Source of the DNA: Bryobacteraceae bacterium
GTDB lineage: Bacteria > Acidobacteriota > Terriglobia > Bryobacterales > Bryobacteraceae
Assembly: GCA_030041495.1 (NCBI GenBank)
Contig: JASHNT010000083.1
Coordinates: forward strand, 1 to 64,000
Direction: 5' to 3'
Length of the DNA stretch: 64,000 bases
Shown: one piece after another, positions 52,440 to 60,177 of the stretch
Numbering within the stretch: position 1 is the first letter of the stretch
How the letters are laid out: every line of letters starts with the position of its first letter
Notes under the pieces: generated by a model
The model's input: the letters and a program-made list of their open reading frames with translations, nothing else
Told to the model about the DNA's origin: nothing
The model's database searches: none
Program-made: the position numbers and the translations under genes

Positions 52440-53807
52440 GTGCCTTCCTCGGATGCTTTCGTTTTCTTCGGCGCCACGGGAGACCTGGCATATAAACAGA
52501 TCTTCCCCGCCCTGCAGAACCTGATCAAACGCGGAGCTCTGAACGTGCCGGTGATTGGCGTTGCTAAGTCCGGCTGGAACATCGATCAATTCCGCGCGCG
52601 CGCGCGCGACAGCCTGATGCAGCACGGCGGCGGAGTCGATGAAGCGGCGTTCGCCCAACTTTTGCGTCTGCTCAAATATATCGACGGCGATTATCAGGAG
52701 CCGGCTACGTTCGACCAGTTGCACAGCACGCTCGGCCATGCGGCCTCCCCGGTGCACTACCTGGCGATTCCGCCCAGCTTGTTCGGCACGGTGGTGACGC
52801 AACTGGGCCGCTCCGGCTGCGTCCGCGACGGCCGCGTCATTATCGAGAAACCGTTCGGCCGCGACCTGGCCTCGGCACGGCAACTGAACGAGACTCTGCA
52901 CGCCGTGTTTCCGGAAGGCTCGATCTTCCGCATCGATCATTACCTGGGCAAAGGCGCGGTCGAAAATCTGCTCTGCTTCCGCTTCGCCAACACCTTTCTG
53001 GAGCCCATCTGGAACCGCAATTACGTGAACAGCGTACAGGTCACCATGGCGGAGGCTTTCGGAATCGCCGGCCGCGGAGCCTTCTACGATCAAGTGGGAG
53101 CGGTCCGCGACGTGATTCAGAACCACATGCTGCAGGTGATCGCGCTGTTGGCGATGGAGCCTCCCACGAACACCTACTCGGAGTCCCTCCACGACGAGCA
53201 GGTGAAGGTGTTCCGCATGATTCCCCCTCTCGACCCGGCGCATCTGGTGCGTGGGCAGTTCAAAGGCTACCGCCAGGAGCCGGGCGTCAAAGCGGATTCG
53301 CAAACCGAAACCTTTGCGGCCGTGCGGCTGGAGGTCGATTCCTGGCGCTGGTCCGGCGTTCCGTTCCTGATTCGCACTGGCAAGAGCCTTCCGGTCACCA
53401 CCACCGAAGTGTTGGTGAAGTTGCGAAAGCCTCCGGTGAGCAAGGTGGGCACGGGTCGCAATTATTTCCGCTTCCGGCTTAGCCCGCAAATCTCTTTGAA
53501 TCTGGGCGCCCGAATCAAGAAGCCGGGACCGGGACTCGATTCAATGCCGGTCGAACTCTCCGCCGTGGAATCGGATCAAGCCGGCGAGCTCGGCCCTTAC
53601 GAACGCCTGCTCACCGACGCCATGCATGGCGACTCCATGCTGTTCGTGCGCGAGGATGCCGTGGAGGCAGCGTGGTCCATTGTCGAGCCGATCCTCGGCG
53701 ATTCCGACCCTCCGAAAGAATATGCCCCCGGCTCGTGGGGGCCGGAAGATGCTGCCCGGCTGGCTGCCGATATCGGGGGCTGGCACAATCCGCTCGAGAA
53801 ATCCTAA
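52440..53807 (+). CDS. zwf: Glucose-6-phosphate 1-dehydrogenase
   Basis: 455 residues from GTG 52440, somewhat shorter than the usual 480-510. NADP-binding [15 protein letters not shown] near residue 10, [12 protein letters not shown], and the substrate motif [15 protein letters not shown], where most enzymes have KExVQNL. It feeds glucose 6-phosphate into the oxidative pentose phosphate route. No pgl or gnd is adjacent. Confidence 0.93.
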   Translation: MPSSDAFVFFGATGDLAYKQIFPALQNLIKRGALNVPVIGVAKSGWNIDQFRARARDSLMQHGGGVDEAAFAQLLRLLKYIDGDYQEPATFDQLHSTLGHAASPVHYLAIPPSLFGTVVTQLGRSGCVRDGRVIIEKPFGRDLASARQLNETLHAVFPEGSIFRIDHYLGKGAVENLLCFRFANTFLEPIWNRNYVNSVQVTMAEAFGIAGRGAFYDQVGAVRDVIQNHMLQVIALLAMEPPTNTYSESLHDEQVKVFRMIPPLDPAHLVRGQFKGYRQEPGVKADSQTETFAAVRLEVDSWRWSGVPFLIRTGKSLPVTTTEVLVKLRKPPVSKVGTGRNYFRFRLSPQISLNLGARIKKPGPGLDSMPVELSAVESDQAGELGPYERLLTDAMHGDSMLFVREDAVEAAWSIVEPILGDSDPPKEYAPGSWGPEDAARLAADIGGWHNPLEKS

Positions 53808-53930
53808 GGCGTTTCCCTTAAGTAGGAACGAACGCGAACAACCGAACAATAAGTTATATCCACAATGGACACCGGAGGCGCGACTAACCGGAGTTTCCAG
53901 GGTTCAACGCACCGAGGAGGACTTTAGAAA

Positions 53931-54209
53931 ATGTTCAAGACCAAGTTGATTTCCGCCGCTGTCGGCGCCGGACTGATCGCCGGAGGCCTGGTCGCCTGGG
54001 CGCAACCCAAAGAGAATGTTTCCGCGGCCCGCCATCCCAACCTGGCTGCTGCGCAGAGGTTGAGCGAGCAAGCCTACATGAAGATTACGGCGGCCCAGGA
54101 AGCGAATGAGTTTGACCTCGCCGGGCATGCCGCGAAGGCCAAAGAGTTGCTCGAGCAGGTGAACAACGAGCTCAAGATGGCAGCTCGGCAGGCCAACAAG
54201 AACAAGTAA
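53931..54209 (+). CDS. Small exported alpha-helical protein
   Basis: 92 residues with a signal peptide (LISAAVGAGLIAGGLVAWAQ) and a mature part predicted to be almost all helix (LAAAQRLSEQAYMKITAAQE, AKELLEQVNNELKMAARQAN). The ribosome site GAGGAGG is strong, and a strong terminator follows. Both suggest high expression. No family is recognised. Confidence 0.75.
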   Translation: MFKTKLISAAVGAGLIAGGLVAWAQPKENVSAARHPNLAAAQRLSEQAYMKITAAQEANEFDLAGHAAKAKELLEQVNNELKMAARQANKNK

Positions 54210-54236
54210 GAAAACAACCTACCGCGAGGCAGACCT

Positions 54237-54300
54237 CCGCAAAGGATGCGCGGGGTGCCTCATTCCAGATAAGTAAGCTCCCCGCGCATCCGTTTTGCGG
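54237..54300 (+). ncRNA. Long hairpin in the 3' untranslated region
   Basis: GATGCGCGGGG (54245-54255) pairs with CCCCGCGCATC (54280-54290). The stem extends outwards by CCGCAAA/TTTTGCGG across a two-base bulge to about 20 pairs. The 24-base loop contains TGCCTC, complementary to GAGGCA just 5' of the stem, so a pseudoknot or alternative fold is possible. It may stabilise the mRNA; no known RNA family is recognised. Confidence 0.4.
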
Positions 54301-54312
54301 ACCGTTAGAAAG

Positions 54313-54346
54313 AGCGCCGCTCTTCCCGGGCGGCGCTTTTGTTTTT
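54313..54346 (+). terminator. Rho-independent terminator
   Basis: AGCGCCGC (54313-54320) and GCGGCGCT (54330-54337) form an eight-bp GC-rich stem with a nine-base loop, followed by TTTGTTTTT. It ends the transcript of the small exported protein at 53931-54209. Confidence 0.9.
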
Positions 54347-54467
54347 AGTCTCATCGGCGGCGCTCGTCTGAGTGAAGTGTGCTCAATCGCTTCCTCTGAC
54401 ATCTTGTGTAGCTTTCCGGCTGGTGTAGAATCATTGCCGGCAACCCTCGTTTAGACACCGGAAATAC

Positions 54468-55862
54468 ATGGTTGGCAAACACCGTCGCCTCATGGCCGTG
54501 ATCATCGCCTGCTATAGCCTCGCGGTCTTGCTATGTCTCTCGTTAAGACCCCTTTGGATAGATGAAGTCGTGCAACTCACCAGCACAACTTTATCGTCGG
54601 CATCTGCCATGCTCAAAACCATACCGATTAATCCCGGCGCAACCCCCTTGGGTTATTTGACTCAGAGGCCCTTTGTTTTATCCGCTAATGGATCGGCTTT
54701 TTGGGCACGGTTTCCCTCGGGACTTTTTAGCATTGCGTCCGCACTGTTACTTATTGAGGTCTGCCGCAAGATCAAGCTGCCGAGCTCTTTGACAATCCTC
54801 GCTGTCGTGGGTTATATGTTTCTACCATCGCAATTTCGCTATGCAACAGAAGCTCGGCCCTATGCCGAAGGGCTCTTCTTTACCGTAGTGACTCTGCTGA
54901 TGTTTGTGCTCCTTCTCAAGTCGCCTGGTTGGCGGAGCGCAAGCGGCTACATCGCGTCAATGACGCTGAGCTTTTACTGCCAGCCATTTTCCGCGCTTCC
55001 AGCATTGGCAATGAGCGCTTATATTGTCGCTGTCAGTCTAAAGAATAAACTGTGGAACAACGCCGTGAGACATCTGGCCTGTATCGTTGTGCCGGTGCTG
55101 GCATTTCTCCCGTGGTATGTCTTTGCTTCCAAGGCATGGCGCGCAGGTATCCTGCTGGAAAGGTTCCACTTCAACTGGACCTCATCCATTATGCTCGATG
55201 CCGTCAAGGGACTCTCCGGTGGAAGTTTCGTTTGCAGTGCCAGCGTAGTTGTACTGGCTTGCATCGGCTCGAGTTCAGGGCTTCTACAAACTCCATTGGC
55301 TGATCGTCCCGTTAGAATAAGCGCCCGCGAACTTCTAATATGTTCCGCCGTGTGCCTGCCCCTCGGTGTGTTCGCGTGTGACGCCGTCTTCGGCTACTTC
55401 TTTGCAGCACGTCAGTTCGTATTTGAAGCTCCGGTGCTTTCCATCCTGGTGGCGGCGGGACTGTGGACGGTGTGGATGAGCAGTAGGGTGGTTGCGGGAC
55501 TTTTGGCGACGGTTTTTGTTGCAGCCAGCTTAGCGAGCACTATCTCTTACCAGACACATTATAAAGAGGATTGGAAAGCCGCGGCGGCGGCAGTGTCCGC
55601 AGCGGCGCAACAGGGCTATTGCATTATGATCGCCGGCGACCAAAATATCGTTATTTATGCGCTGTTTGAGCCTGGCCTTTCTGCGGACGCGTGCAGCGCG
55701 ACCTCGTCTCCCCGCAAAGTGGCATTGGTTTCGAATCTCTACACCAGTTCGGCGGACCTGCGACGCGCTAATAGCGAACTCGCCGCGGAAGGGTATGAGA
55801 CGCGAAGAACCGTTGTCAGGGGCGGCACGACTGTGTCTTTAATTGAGTACGCGGGCAATTGA
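54468..55862 (+). CDS. GT39-like multi-spanning membrane protein
   Basis: 464 residues with about 9-11 membrane helices. The first loop WIDEVVQLT carries the acidic residues common to GT39/PMT-type transferases, and FRYATEARPYAEGLFF matches another conserved loop of that group. It probably moves a sugar from a polyprenyl-phosphate donor at the outer face of the inner membrane. Base composition looks lower in GC than neighbouring genes, which may point to transfer. The C-terminal 70 residues are a small soluble part. It is isolated from the glycosyltransferase cluster at 25-44 kb. Confidence 0.72.
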   Translation: MVGKHRRLMAVIIACYSLAVLLCLSLRPLWIDEVVQLTSTTLSSASAMLKTIPINPGATPLGYLTQRPFVLSANGSAFWARFPSGLFSIASALLLIEVCRKIKLPSSLTILAVVGYMFLPSQFRYATEARPYAEGLFFTVVTLLMFVLLLKSPGWRSASGYIASMTLSFYCQPFSALPALAMSAYIVAVSLKNKLWNNAVRHLACIVVPVLAFLPWYVFASKAWRAGILLERFHFNWTSSIMLDAVKGLSGGSFVCSASVVVLACIGSSSGLLQTPLADRPVRISARELLICSAVCLPLGVFACDAVFGYFFAARQFVFEAPVLSILVAAGLWTVWMSSRVVAGLLATVFVAASLASTISYQTHYKEDWKAAAAAVSAAAQQGYCIMIAGDQNIVIYALFEPGLSADACSATSSPRKVALVSNLYTSSADLRRANSELAAEGYETRRTVVRGGTTVSLIEYAGN

Positions 55863-55948
55863 GGGCGGGTATGTGGACTGCCACAGGCCTCGCCGAAGCG
55901 CGCTCGCGAGCCTCGCCCGTGGCCTTTGCCGGTTTCGCCAATTCCCGC

Positions 55949-56503
55949 TCACGGTCGCTTTGTGAAGCACGTCGCGATGAACCCTACCGCGGTGTGCGGA
56001 GGGCACACAAAAGGCCGGTTGAACGCGATCATCCGGCCGAAGATGATGATCCCGGTCCATAAGAATAATGAGGCTCCCGCGGCCAGCTTCGCGAGCAAGG
56101 GCACGCTCTGCCCGGCTCCCGCGAGCTTCGCCTCGCGAAACGCAAACGAATAGAACACCAGGATATTCAGTCCGGCCAGCGCCATAAAAATCATCTTCCA
56201 TTGGAAAGCCGCGTTGTACACGTATTGATCCGGGGTCGCGGTCAGAAACAGGAAGCCGGTGATCACGTTGATCGCGTATCCGCCGACGCCCCACGGAATC
56301 AGCTTGTGCAGAGCGGCAATCGGAATCCCCTTCGCGAATCCGACCATGCGCAGGTCGAACATGAAGATCGCGCCGACCAGCAGGCACAAGCCCACGAAGT
56401 GCAGGATCTGCATCGTGGGGAAGCCATATTTCGAGTGCATGAACGCGTCGGTGAGCTTGATGCCGCGCAGTTCCAGATACAGCTACTATTGAAACGCGTG
56501 CAT
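55949..56503 (-). pseudogene. DUF6644-like membrane protein with two in-frame amber codons
   Basis: The natural start appears to be ATG 56503, with GAGGA just upstream overlapping the stop of the preceding gene. Codons 6 and 7 are TAG TAG (56488-56483). After them the frame continues with LYLELRGIKLTDAF and then the membrane protein body, ILHFVGLCLLVGAIFMFDLR and about four helices. An internal ATG at 56440 would give 163 residues and keeps the first helix. It resembles the neighbour at 56509-56988. Either the gene is inactivated, restarts at 56440, or the codons are read through. Confidence 0.6.
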
Positions 56504-56508
56504 GTTCC

Positions 56509-56988
56509 TCACGGCGTGGCCATCAATCGCGTGTAAGTGTAGGCCAGCAGCCGCCCGGCCGTGATCGCCCCGAACCATCCGGCCAGCGAGAGCCACGCCC
56601 ACAGCTTGCTTGCCTTCGGAATCGCCTTGATCGCGCTGGTCACCGCGAGAGCAATGAACGTCAGCTTCACGTAGAACACCGGATTGGTCAAAGCCTTGGT
56701 TGGGTAGCCGGCCAGCAGAATCACTCCTGAAATCGCGTTCAGCCAGAATCCGAAGCACATCAGCGGGACGAATCGTTTGATCCCGGTGAAAGGCACTTGC
56801 GGTGCGACGCCCAGGATGCGCAGGTCGATGGCTGCGTTCAATCCGGCGACCAGCCCCATTCCCAGAGCATGCATCGAAAGCACTCCCGGAAACGCCCACA
56901 GTGACGGCGACTCGCGCACCCAGGTGCTGAGCGCCGTCGCTTCCAGCCAGATGAAAAAGGGGTCGAAGCGGCTGTGCATCGCAACCAT
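56509..56988 (-). CDS. DUF6644-like membrane protein
   Basis: 159 residues from ATG 56988 (ATG 56979 is an alternative). It starts with FDPFFIWLEATALSTWVRES, followed by about four membrane helices (FPGVLSMHALGMGLVAGLNA, FGFWLNAISGVILLAGYPTK, VFYVKLTFIALAVTSAIKA). It lies 25 bases after the PQQ dehydrogenase gene and six bases before the related 55949-56503 gene. An inferred role is a membrane partner of the dehydrogenase; the family has no proven function. Confidence 0.75.
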   Translation of the reverse strand: MVAMHSRFDPFFIWLEATALSTWVRESPSLWAFPGVLSMHALGMGLVAGLNAAIDLRILGVAPQVPFTGIKRFVPLMCFGFWLNAISGVILLAGYPTKALTNPVFYVKLTFIALAVTSAIKAIPKASKLWAWLSLAGWFGAITAGRLLAYTYTRLMATP

Positions 56989-57013
56989 ATCGTTGGAGAG
57001 ATGCGGACGGCGC

Positions 57014-58621
57014 CTATTGGCGCAGCGCGAACGCGAACAGAGCCTGGCCCGCGGCAACCGTGATGTATTGTTTGCCGTTCACCGTGTAGGTCATAGGTCC
57101 GCTATTGACTTGTCCGCCGAGGTTCTGCTTCCACAGCAGATTGCCGTTCTTATCATCCAGCGCGTAGAAATATCCTTCGCGCCCGCCGCTGAACAGCAGA
57201 TCGGATCCGGTGGTCAGCACTCCGGCCCAGGTGATGTCGTTCATTTTGAATTCCCACTTCATGTCGCCGGTTTTGGGATCGAACGCGCGCACCGTGCCGT
57301 AGCCTTCTTCGGGAGTCTTGTGATTGATCGCCTCGTTGGTCTGCGCCATCGGCGTATCGCCGGTGCTGCGGCCGAATCCATTGGTCTTCGAGACCATGCT
57401 GCCGCTATTCTCCCAACCCGGGATGTAAAACAAGCCGGTGTGCGGGCTGTACGACGGCGGATACCAGTTTGTTCCACCGAGCCCATGCGGCTGCACCAGC
57501 ACCGGAGTCGCGCTCTCCTGCTGCCCCGGCGTGCGCATCGGCCGCCCCTTCTCATCGAACCCGGTCAGCCAGTTCGCCTTGATGAACGGCTTGCCCAGCA
57601 GGAACTGGCCAGTGGTGCGGTCCAGCACGTAAAACACGCCGTTGCGATTCGCCCACAGCATCGCCTTGCGCATTCTCCCCTTAAATTCGAAATCGGCCAG
57701 CACCGGAACCTGCGTGGAATCGTAGTCCATGGTGTCGTGCGGCGTGAACTGGTAATACCACTTGAGCTTGCCCGTGTCGGCATCCAGCGCCAGCACGGAA
57801 TCGCTATACAGGTTGTCGCCCAAGCGCACGTCGCCATTGGTATCCGGCGACGGATTGCCTGTTCCCCAGAACGTCAGATTGGTGTCCGGATCGTAGGCGC
57901 CGATGTTCCACACCGCCGCGCCGCCGGTCTTCCACGAATCGCCCGACCAAGTCTCATGCCCCGGCTCCCCCGGTCCCGGAATCGTGTAGAAGCGCCACAC
58001 TTCTTTGCCCGTCTTGGCGTCGAGCGCGACGATCGAGCTGCGGATCGGCCCGTCGCCGCCCGCCAGTCCCACAATGACTTTATCCTTAACGATCAGCGGA
58101 GCGTGCGTGATCGGATACCCTCCGCGCTGCGCCGCCTCGCCGACCTTCGTATTCCAGATAATCTTGCCCGTCTTGGCATCGATCGCCACCACGTGCGAAT
58201 CCAGCGTGCCCATGTACAGCGTGTCGCCGAGAATCGCCAGGCCCCGGTTGACTCGTCCGCAACAGGCGCCCGCTTCCGGCGGAAGTGAATAATTCAGGTT
58301 CCAGAAAATGCGCCCCGTCGCTGCGTCCAGCGCGTAGACGTTGTCGGGAGGCTCAATCGTGTACAGCACCCCGTCCACCACCAGCGCCGTCGCCTCGAAC
58401 TTTTCGGTCGAACGCGCCTGCCAGACCCATTGGAGCTCCAGATTCTTCACATTCGCCGGAGTAATCTGAGTGAGCGGAGAGTACCGCTCGCCATCCAATG
58501 TGGCCGAATAGGTGAGCCAATTCTGCGGCTCCTTGCGGGCATTCAGCAGGCGTTCGAAAGTGACGTTCTGGGCAAAGAGGGACGCCGCGAGCGACAACAA
58601 CAACGTGGTGCGGAGAAGCAT
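57014..58621 (-). CDS. PQQ-dependent alcohol dehydrogenase, periplasmic
   Basis: 535 residues from ATG 58621, followed by a signal peptide (LLRTTLLLSLAASLFAQ); ATG 58627 adds two residues. It is an eight-bladed quinoprotein. The vicinal disulfide pair is in AGACCGRVNRG, W-motif blades include GRIFWNLNYS and TGKLKWYYQFT, metal Asn is in WGTGNPSPDTN, and catalytic Asp is in HDTMDYDS. The second Asp of DYD is the mark of lanthanide-type XoxF/ExaF enzymes. It oxidises an alcohol and passes electrons to a cytochrome. No haem motif is present in it. TATATT lies seven bases before the ATG. Confidence 0.9.
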   Translation of the reverse strand: MLLRTTLLLSLAASLFAQNVTFERLLNARKEPQNWLTYSATLDGERYSPLTQITPANVKNLELQWVWQARSTEKFEATALVVDGVLYTIEPPDNVYALDAATGRIFWNLNYSLPPEAGACCGRVNRGLAILGDTLYMGTLDSHVVAIDAKTGKIIWNTKVGEAAQRGGYPITHAPLIVKDKVIVGLAGGDGPIRSSIVALDAKTGKEVWRFYTIPGPGEPGHETWSGDSWKTGGAAVWNIGAYDPDTNLTFWGTGNPSPDTNGDVRLGDNLYSDSVLALDADTGKLKWYYQFTPHDTMDYDSTQVPVLADFEFKGRMRKAMLWANRNGVFYVLDRTTGQFLLGKPFIKANWLTGFDEKGRPMRTPGQQESATPVLVQPHGLGGTNWYPPSYSPHTGLFYIPGWENSGSMVSKTNGFGRSTGDTPMAQTNEAINHKTPEEGYGTVRAFDPKTGDMKWEFKMNDITWAGVLTTGSDLLFSGGREGYFYALDDKNGNLLWKQNLGGQVNSGPMTYTVNGKQYITVAAGQALFAFALRQ

Positions 58622-58673
58622 GGACATCAATATATAACGAATCACGTGTGGCAGGATGGCGTCCGCGGCGACC

Positions 58674-58967
58674 CTATTCGAATTTCGGGGCGCCCCTCGA
58701 TGCATGCCAAAAGTGGAGTACGTCAACCACGTTCGGGCCTTCGCGCACGCGATAGTAGATCAGAATCGGGGTATGGATGAGTTGGCGAATCCCCGGCCGG
58801 CCAGCAACTGGACTGCCGAGGTAGGGGAGAGACCTCAGCAACGCAACATGGTTGAGCAGTGCGTTGCCGAAACTTTCGGCAGCCGCTGGGAACTTCAACC
58901 AGGAGTATTCAACAATCTCTTGGAGGTCTGCTAACGCCGCGTCTGAGATGCGAACTTGGAAATCCAC
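58674..58967 (-). CDS. RelE/ParE-type toxin
   Basis: 97 residues: DFQVRISDAALADLQEIVEY, then GNALLNHVALLRSLPYLGSP and IYYRVREGPNVVDVLHFWHA. This is the full ParE fold, and the end HASRG is typical. ParE toxins act on gyrase and RelE ones on mRNA; the type here is not certain. Its ATG overlaps the 3' end of its antitoxin gene by 37 bases, as in many toxin-antitoxin pairs. Confidence 0.88.
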   Translation of the reverse strand: MDFQVRISDAALADLQEIVEYSWLKFPAAAESFGNALLNHVALLRSLPYLGSPVAGRPGIRQLIHTPILIYYRVREGPNVVDVLHFWHASRGAPKFE

Positions 58968-59110
58968 TTTGGGATCAGCTTGCGCGCCTCTTCGATCGAA
59001 ACTGTGCGGCCCTCATCCGCTCCTCGAGCGCCCTGGTCGATGGCTTCGAGCGTCCGCGAGTCCACTTGCACTTCGTCAGTCGCCGGCGCGTCCAATTTGA
59101 GGTCCTGCAT
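58931..59110 (-). CDS. Antitoxin of the ParE-like toxin (small, 59 residues)
   Basis: 59 residues from ATG 59110 to TAG at 58931. The sequence MQDLKLDAPATDEVQVDSRT is followed by LEAIDQGARGADEGRTVSIE and EARKLIPKWISKFASQ. This is the form of short antitoxins preceding ParE/RelE toxins (a C-terminal toxin-wrapping helix). TATACT lies exactly six bases before the ATG with no ribosome site, so the mRNA is probably leaderless. Confidence 0.8.
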   Translation of the reverse strand: MQDLKLDAPATDEVQVDSRTLEAIDQGARGADEGRTVSIEEARKLIPKWISKFASQTRR

Positions 59111-59116
59111 GCCTTC

Positions 59117-59122
59117 AGTATA
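59117..59122 (-). promoter_or_regulatory. TATACT -10 box of the leaderless antitoxin gene
   Basis: On the minus strand TATACT, a near-consensus -10 hexamer, lies six bases before ATG 59110. A -35 element is not evident. Confidence 0.6.
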
Positions 59123-59139
59123 GACCTGCCGGCTTCGCC

Positions 59140-59305
59140 CTACTTCACCACAACGTGCTTCAGGTCCTTTTCGTCCTCCGAGCAGTTGTACTCGATCAGA
59201 TCGGTATCCGGCAACAGCCGCAGATTGCGTCTAAAGGTCATCGGCGTGGTGAACCCCTTCGGATCGTCGAGTGTCATCAAAAGCTCCATGGTTCCGAAGC
59301 TCACG
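59140..59305 (-). pseudogene. 3' remnant of an exported-protein gene related to the one at 38685
   Basis: The frame encodes RFHRVSFGTMELLMTLDDPK, then GFTTPMTFRRNLRLLPDTDL and IEYNCSEDEKDLKHVVVK, ending at TAG 59142-59140. It matches the terminal part of the Acidobacteria family whose repeats occur in the 38685-40277 protein (VYTKPWSI and LFEYNCESEKEE there). An in-frame TAA lies just upstream, and no signal peptide or remaining domain is present. Confidence 0.65.
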
Positions 59306-59316
59306 CGGTGGAAACG

Positions 59317-59703
59317 TTACACAAAGAGTCCCGGTCTTACCCCGAACATCGCCCCCAACCTTCGGGCCTGCTCAGCGCTAATGCGGCGCTTGCCGGTGAG
59401 CGCATCATGGACGTGGCTGGGCTGGCCGAAAACGGGAATCAGAGCAGCCGCGGGCTCGCCGGACAGATCCAACAAATAGCGGAGCCTCTCGGCAGGGCTG
59501 CTATCGTCCGGCGGAAGAGCATGCCGCCGATCGTAGTCTTCCACAAGAGCTGCCAGCAGCTTCATCAAGCGCGTGTCGCTCGCGCTACGCCGGTTTCCCA
59601 TTCGCACCAGCTCTGCCAAGCGCTTCGAGACCTCCCCGTAACGCTTCTCCGTTTCGATTACCTCCGGCCGAACCTCGCACAGCAATTGTTCATAGGTCTC
59701 CAT
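59317..59703 (-). CDS. HigA-like antitoxin, complete
   Basis: 128 residues; ATG 59703 has GGAGGTG six bases upstream. The N-terminal helical part (ETYEQLLCEVRPEVIETEKR) is followed by a helix-turn-helix (about 78-120, ALTGKRRISAEQARRLGAMF) typical of HigA antitoxins encoded after their toxin. Its start overlaps the stop of the broken higB by one base. It should bind HigB and repress the operon; with the toxin broken, it may now act only as a repressor or anti-addiction protein. Confidence 0.82.
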   Translation of the reverse strand: METYEQLLCEVRPEVIETEKRYGEVSKRLAELVRMGNRRSASDTRLMKLLAALVEDYDRRHALPPDDSSPAERLRYLLDLSGEPAAALIPVFGQPSHVHDALTGKRRISAEQARRLGAMFGVRPGLFV

Positions 59704-59989
59704 CAGAACACCTCCCGGTCATACTCCTCGTGCGTGAAGACCCGTTCAATTACGAGCATCTGTTCCGTGAAGTCGACGCTCGCAATCAGGCGGTACTTGT
59801 TGCCTCCGATGTCGAAAATCAGCCGGCCGCTCTCATTGCCAAGGTCGGTAGCGGGGAAGGTCCGCTTGAACGCCGGGAAATGCGGCCAGTCGGCCTCTCT
59901 CGCGACCCCTAGAAAGCGTTGTAGCGGCTTTCTCGCCCCGGCATGCTCGCCGCAAAGCGCGCGGCCACGGCCTCGCCGAGGATACTCAG
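59703..59989 (-). pseudogene. HigB-like toxin gene with a one-base frameshift
   Basis: Two frames join to make a HigB RNase. Upstream is LSILGEAVAARFAA (from about 59989, possibly CTG start). Downstream is EHAGARKPLQRFLGVAREAD, then WPHFPAFKRTFPATD, LIFDIGGNKYRLIASVDFTE and VFTHEEYDREVF to TGA 59705. The break is near 59946-59950, where one extra G would restore RFAAEHAGARKP. The intact product would cut ribosome-bound mRNA. Confidence 0.75.
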
Positions 59990-60110
59990 GCCCTTATGGT
60001 GCCCATTTATGGGAACGACACGCAAGCTCCTCGGCTGCTACCTCACTACAACGCGCTTTAAGGCGCTGTGCCGTCTTCCGGCAAAGCAGATAAGCTACTT
60101 CTAATCGTTT

Positions 60111-60131
60111 CCGAAAATGGAACCTTTTCGG
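60111..60131 (+). promoter_or_regulatory. Inverted repeat upstream of the TIGR03435 gene
   Basis: CCGAAAA (60111-60117) and TTTTCGG (60125-60131) form a perfect 7-bp inverted repeat with a seven-base spacer, about 47 bases before the ATG. It could be an operator or a short hairpin in the leader. Confidence 0.3.
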
Positions 60132-60177
60132 TTTATCCGCGTCTTTCGAGCAAAGCACTCCGGAGGAGGGTGACTCC

